This document shows, in pieces, positions 13,999 to 17,043 of a stretch of DNA of 17,043 nt. Source of the DNA: JBDRGC01 sp043818215 (GTDB lineage: Bacteria; Chloroflexota; Anaerolineae; Anaerolineales; UBA11858); contig JBDRGC010000283.1 of NCBI GenBank assembly GCA_043818215.1, forward strand, positions 1 to 17,043. Reading direction: 5' to 3'. The notes under the pieces were generated by a model. It did not search any database, was not told the DNA's origin, and worked only from the letters and a program-made list of their open reading frames with translations. Position numbers and translations under genes: made by a program. The first letter of the stretch is position 1. The number at the start of each line of letters is the position of its first letter.

Positions 13999-14430
13999 TC
14001 AACTGAAGGACTCGCTTGGAAGGATATTTTCACTCCGCTTTCCAGGCGACTCAGATGTCAGGCTTTCACTGAATGTCCTCAACCCTGGCTGAAAAGCAAA
14101 CCATAGCGCCACCAGAATGACCAGCGCTCCGGCGGATGTGAATAATAGGGTTAAATTCCATTTGCTGACCACGCCGGAAATCGCCTGGGAGACGGGCACC
14201 AACCCGGTACTGGAAAACATCAACAGGCTCATCATCCGTCCGAGCATCTCTTTGGGCGTACGCGTTTGCATCCAGGTGAAAAGGATGATGGCGATATAGC
14301 CATTCCCCAGGCCAAGCAATAGCAACAAACTGAAATCCACCCAGGTTGACGGGATAAAACCCAGCGACCCGATGACTGCTCCAAAGGCTGCAATCAACAG
14401 GATCATGATCATTCTCATCGCAATCCCACT
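13999..14430 (-). pseudogene. MFS transporter, C-terminal fragment
   Basis: About 143 residues from roughly SGIAMRMIMILL to ILPSESFS, with four hydrophobic helices and the MFS pattern MQTRTPKEMLGRMMSLLMFS, TGLVPVSQAISGVV. This is the last third of a major facilitator efflux protein of the EntS/macrolide-exporter type. The homology stops abruptly near 14430, where a plus-strand TPR fragment begins; the in-frame residues upstream (to 14577) are antisense to that gene and not MFS-like. No start with a ribosome site exists. It cannot form a complete transporter. Confidence 0.85.
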
Positions 14431-14432
14431 CG

Positions 14433-14837
14433 GGCGAGGCAGAGACCCAGCGATCACAGGCCATCGACTTGGGCCTAATCGATTCGGAGACCTGGCATTT
14501 GCTGGGATACACAGCCTGGAAATTGGATGATTTGGAAAACGCCGAGTACGCCTATCGCCAGTCTTTGAACTCGCCAATCCAGGTTTCAGGGCGGCGTCCC
14601 TGGTATCTTTATCGGATGGCCTCCCTGTTGGCGCTCACCGATCGTCCCGAGGAAGCCCTGATATTTCAGGAAGAGGCTGCCCGCCTGAACCAATACTATC
14701 TCTATCAGGATTTCCTTGCCGTGCTTTATGCTCAAGTTGGCGAATACGAGAAGGCTCAGTTGGCTTGTGAAATAGCTAAAACGCTTGCAGGGCAGGCCGA
14801 GATCGAACTTCGATGTAGTTTAGTTATCAAAAAATAG
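14433..14837 (+). pseudogene. TPR-repeat protein, truncated fragment
   Basis: About 134 in-frame residues containing three tetratricopeptide-like repeats: WHLLGYTAWKLDDLENAEYA, then YLYRMASLLALTDRPEEALI, then LAVLYAQVGEYEKAQLACEI. TPRs mediate protein-protein contacts. The frame stays open upstream of the TTG at 14469 back to about 14430, where the minus-strand MFS fragment begins, so the N-terminus is lost at the same junction. The stop TAG (14835-14837) runs into the first base of the MITE at 14837, so the C-terminus may also be altered. A short protein from TTG 14469 could still be made, but no convincing ribosome site is seen. Confidence 0.75.
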
Positions 14838-14996
14838 TAACTACTCAGCCAGCCCCCCTGCCCCCCCAATTTTGGGGGGAACCCCATACTCAGCCCAATT
14901 TTGGAGAGAACCCGTGTTGCTCCCCCCAGGATTGGGGGGCAGGGGGGGCGATTCGGGCGTTGTTTAGCCAGATTCCTTGTCTACCTGAGTAGTCAC
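14837..14996. mobile_element. 160-bp MITE with GTAACTACTCAG ends and C/G-run interior
   Basis: Ends GTAACTACTCAG (14837-14848) and CTGAGTAGTCAC (14985-14996) are inverted repeats with one mismatch, and the left end shares 15 bases with the right end of the element at 10761-10912. The interior holds C- and G-runs: CCCCCC-AATTTT-GGGGGG at about 14863-14879, and mirror-image runs at 14923-14948, which pair with the left side to give a large hairpin. No perfect target duplication flanks it (AAAAAATA left, AATAAACA right). It carries no gene. Confidence 0.82.
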
Positions 14997-15070
14997 AATA
15001 AACAAAGGTGAATGGTAAGAATCGTTGCGGTATTCCCCTATGATATCGTAGTTCACCAAACTGAGCAGGG

Positions 15071-15237
15071 GGTATTTGAGCAGGTGGTGGTTAGATACTA
15101 AGTGATGGCCAAATCACAAAATGCTCTAGCTGCCATCCTTCGCGGAGCATCCCTGTGGGACGGCAGCGGGGACGCCGCTGGGAGCATCTTAGAAATACCA
15201 CGTCACTTACTTTTTTACCACCACCTTTGAGCATACC
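15071..15237. repeat. 167-bp inverted-repeat element
   Basis: AGGTGGTGGT (15082-15091) and ACCACCACCT (15217-15226) pair perfectly, as do TAAGTGA (15099-15105) and TCACTTA (15203-15209), with the same seven-base gap on both sides; GGTAT/ATACC mark the outer ends. Inside is a GC-rich palindromic stretch containing GCTGCC and GGCAGC. It looks like another non-autonomous mobile or REP-like element. No clear target duplication. The rest of the gap (14997-15070, 15238-15273) holds nothing recognisable. Confidence 0.72.
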
Positions 15238-15273
15238 AATTCGAACACTCATCATTTTAATGATTTCTACGCA

Positions 15274-16917
15274 CTAGCAGTTTGTCGGAGAAGTCGAATG
15301 GTGCGATCAGGCTATAGGGAGATGACCTGATGAATTATGATACACTTTCCGTACATCAACGAGACAAAAATAGGAGTTTATCATATGGCTACTCGCAAAT
15401 TCATCAACGTAAATTACGAACAAGCTCTTGAACAGACAGTAACGCTTAAGGAATGTTTACCAGCAGAGCATCTAGCGCATTTCGTGATAGCAGTGATTGC
15501 ACAATTGGACTTGAGTAGTATTTACCAGCAATACGGCGAATTGGGGAGGCCGCCATACGCGCCAGAAGTGCTGTTGGGCTTGCTGTTCTACGGCTATGCA
15601 ACAGGGGTATTCAGTTCTCGGAAGCTGGAGAAAGCGACCTATGAGTCGATCCCATTCCGTTACATAGCAGGTGGATTGCATCCAGACCACGATACTATAG
15701 CCGACTTTCGGAAGACCTTTCTACCTGAAATTCAGGACTTGTTCATTCAGATACTGGTGTTGGCGCACACCATGGGGGTCTGCAAATTGGGGAATATCAG
15801 CCTGGATGGGTCAAAGGTGCATGCAGATGCATCCAAGAGTAAAGCGGTGAGCTACAAACGGTTGCTTGAACTGGAAGCCCAACTGCGCCAGGAAGTAGAA
15901 GAACTGCTGAACTTGGGTGAGCAAGCCGACCAAATCGAGTTGCCTAAAGGGTTCAGCGTTGAAGATGAAATCGCCTTTCGGAAAACCCGGCTGACGAACT
16001 TGGCCGAAGCCAAGTCGGTGTTGGAGGCCCGAGACCAAGAGCGTTATGAGGCCGAAAAGGCTGAATACGAGGCAAAAATGAAAGTTCGGGAGGAAAAGGC
16101 CCAACAAACAGGGCAGAAACCCCGTAGACCGGCCCCTCAACCGCCTGTCCCTGGGGCACGGGATAAAGACCAGTACAATTTCACAGATCCAGATTCTCGG
16201 ATCATGAAAAACAGCAACAATAGCGGCTTTGACCAACATTACAACGTGCAAATAGCCGTTGAGCAGGAAAGCTTGTTGATTGTTGCCAACACCCTTTCCA
16301 ATCACCCCAACGATTATGGCGAATTGGAGCCAACCTTGGACGCTATCCCCGACGCGTTAGGCACACCCGAGGCTGTGGCAGCAGACAATGGCTATTTCAG
16401 TGAGAATAATATCCAGTCTTGTGAAGATCGTGATATAGACCCATTCATCGCTACTGGCCGCGAACCGCATTACTGGAACTGGAAAACCTTCTTTGCCGAG
16501 TTGCCCGATTTACCCCTGGAAGAAGCCAGCCCGACTGTCAAAATGGCCTACAAACTGCAAACCGAAGTCGGACAGGCCATCTACCGCGTACGAAAGTCCA
16601 CCGTAGAGCCGATGATTGGCATTATCAAGGAAATCCTGGGCTTTCGCCAATTCTCGTTGCGAGGCTTGATTGCTGCGGCAGGCGAATGGTGTCTGGTCTG
16701 TCTGGCATTCAACCTGAAACGCTTGCATGTTTTGGTGAATGCTTGCTAATCCAGGGATTGTCTTCACGCGCCTGGAACACACTGTTTCTGGGCTGTTTGT
16801 CCTATATTAGCCTCGTCACAGCCTGTTTGAGACCATCAGATGGGCCATCAGCCGCTTTTTTTCGGCAACAGCCACCCCTTTGGCGGATGTTTGCCGACTT
16901 CTCCGACAGACTGCTAG
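15274..16917 (+). mobile_element. Complete IS1182-family insertion sequence
   Basis: The 23-base ends 15274-15296 and 16895-16917 are inverted repeats with a single mismatch (TTTGTCGGAGAAGTCG against TCTGTCGGAGAAGTCG at their inner part). Both start with CTAG, so the element proper may begin at CAGTTTG (15278) and end at 16913, with CTAG (15274-15277 and 16914-16917) as a 4-bp palindromic target duplication. One intact transposase gene fills it. Both ends and the gene are whole, so this copy may be active. Confidence 0.93.
15385..16749 (+). CDS. IS1182-family DDE transposase
   Basis: A 454-residue transposase. The N-terminal DUF772 domain has GRPPYAPEVLLGLLFYGY, SSRKLE and LHPDHDTIADFR (about 54-110). 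The DDE catalytic residues are D141 in LDGSKVHADAS, D334 in AADNGYFSENN and E408 in STVEPMIGIIKEILGFRQFS. Between them is a long charged coiled-coil insertion (about 155-245), then the family hallmark DPDSRIMKNSNN and YNVQIAVE. ATG 15385 is chosen because TAGGAG (15371-15376) precedes it by eight bases; an upstream ATG at 15337 has no such site. It catalyses cut-and-paste movement of the surrounding element. No frameshift or stop interrupts it. Confidence 0.96.
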   Translation: MATRKFINVNYEQALEQTVTLKECLPAEHLAHFVIAVIAQLDLSSIYQQYGELGRPPYAPEVLLGLLFYGYATGVFSSRKLEKATYESIPFRYIAGGLHPDHDTIADFRKTFLPEIQDLFIQILVLAHTMGVCKLGNISLDGSKVHADASKSKAVSYKRLLELEAQLRQEVEELLNLGEQADQIELPKGFSVEDEIAFRKTRLTNLAEAKSVLEARDQERYEAEKAEYEAKMKVREEKAQQTGQKPRRPAPQPPVPGARDKDQYNFTDPDSRIMKNSNNSGFDQHYNVQIAVEQESLLIVANTLSNHPNDYGELEPTLDAIPDALGTPEAVAADNGYFSENNIQSCEDRDIDPFIATGREPHYWNWKTFFAELPDLPLEEASPTVKMAYKLQTEVGQAIYRVRKSTVEPMIGIIKEILGFRQFSLRGLIAAAGEWCLVCLAFNLKRLHVLVNAC

Positions 16918-16927
16918 GGCAGTATTT

Positions 16928-16984
16928 TGCTTAGATAGTCGCTTCTTTTGTGTTGGGCCTTGTTTTTCTGGCTCTATCTAAGCA
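16928..16984. repeat. Inverted repeat beside the IS1182 element
   Basis: TGCTTAGATAG (16928-16938) and CTATCTAAGCA (16974-16984) are perfect 11-bp inverted repeats around a 35-base T-rich loop. It lies 10 bases beyond the IS end. It may be a mobile-element end or a stem-loop of a transcript; there is no T-run for an intrinsic terminator and no neighbour to judge from. The remaining bases to 17043 show no gene. Confidence 0.55.
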
Positions 16985-17043
16985 ATTTCTAATTCACCCT
17001 TGACACTGTAAATCATTGGTAGCTGGATTTTGATTTTTACTGC

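Noticed and set aside
14863..14948. C/G runs as a regulatory G-quadruplex
   Set aside because: Runs on opposite sides pair with each other as a hairpin and belong to the MITE interior; there are too few separated G-tracts on one strand for a clear quadruplex.

Overview
The window looks like accessory DNA from a mid-GC environmental bacterium. The protein families (paired ABC-2 exporters, a MerR regulator with an isoprenylcysteine-methyltransferase-like enzyme, many small multi-pass membrane proteins, an IS1182-type transposase, abundant short palindromic mobile elements) read like Chloroflexota, probably Anaerolineae. This is inference from gene style; there is no rRNA or other marker gene to prove it.

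Layout. (1) 1-262: outward end of an IS701-like insertion sequence whose transposase starts inside the window on the minus strand and runs off the left edge; it has cut off the front of an ABC ATPase. (2) 263-3767 (+): remains of two tandem ABC-2 exporter units: ATPase fragment, permease, small membrane protein, then an intact ATPase and a permease broken by a one-base frameshift. (3) 3780-3962: short remnant of a short-chain dehydrogenase. (4) 3993-7664 (+): a compact operon behind a strong promoter carrying a perfect dyad: MerR regulator, ICMT-like methyltransferase, small membrane protein, NAD-dependent epimerase and a classical SDR. (5) 7763-9995 (-): three membrane proteins, including a duplicated DUF4405-like haem-type protein, read from a good promoter divergent from a TetR regulator (10064-10657, +); two related palindromic elements sit within and behind this operon. 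(6) 10658-11200: intergenic, with a second kind of MITE. (7) 11201-13788 (-): four-gene operon of a stand-alone response regulator, a Tat-signal flavodoxin, a multi-pass membrane protein and a DUF3267-type zincin. (8) 13866-14996: scrapyard of a terminator, a 3' tRNA scrap, an MFS C-terminus, a TPR fragment and another MITE. (9) 15071-17043: an inverted-repeat element and a complete IS1182-family element.

How it fits together. Regulators sit at the head of or divergent to their target clusters (MerR for the methyltransferase/epimerase/SDR operon, TetR for the membrane trio, a receiver-only regulator for the flavodoxin operon). Much of the remaining sequence records mobile-element activity: at least two IS, four or five non-autonomous palindromic elements (two with perfect 8-bp target duplications), and five broken genes. 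The most interesting parts are the two MITE families with 8-bp target duplications, the response regulator-flavodoxin-membrane-zincin operon, and the duplicated six-histidine membrane protein.
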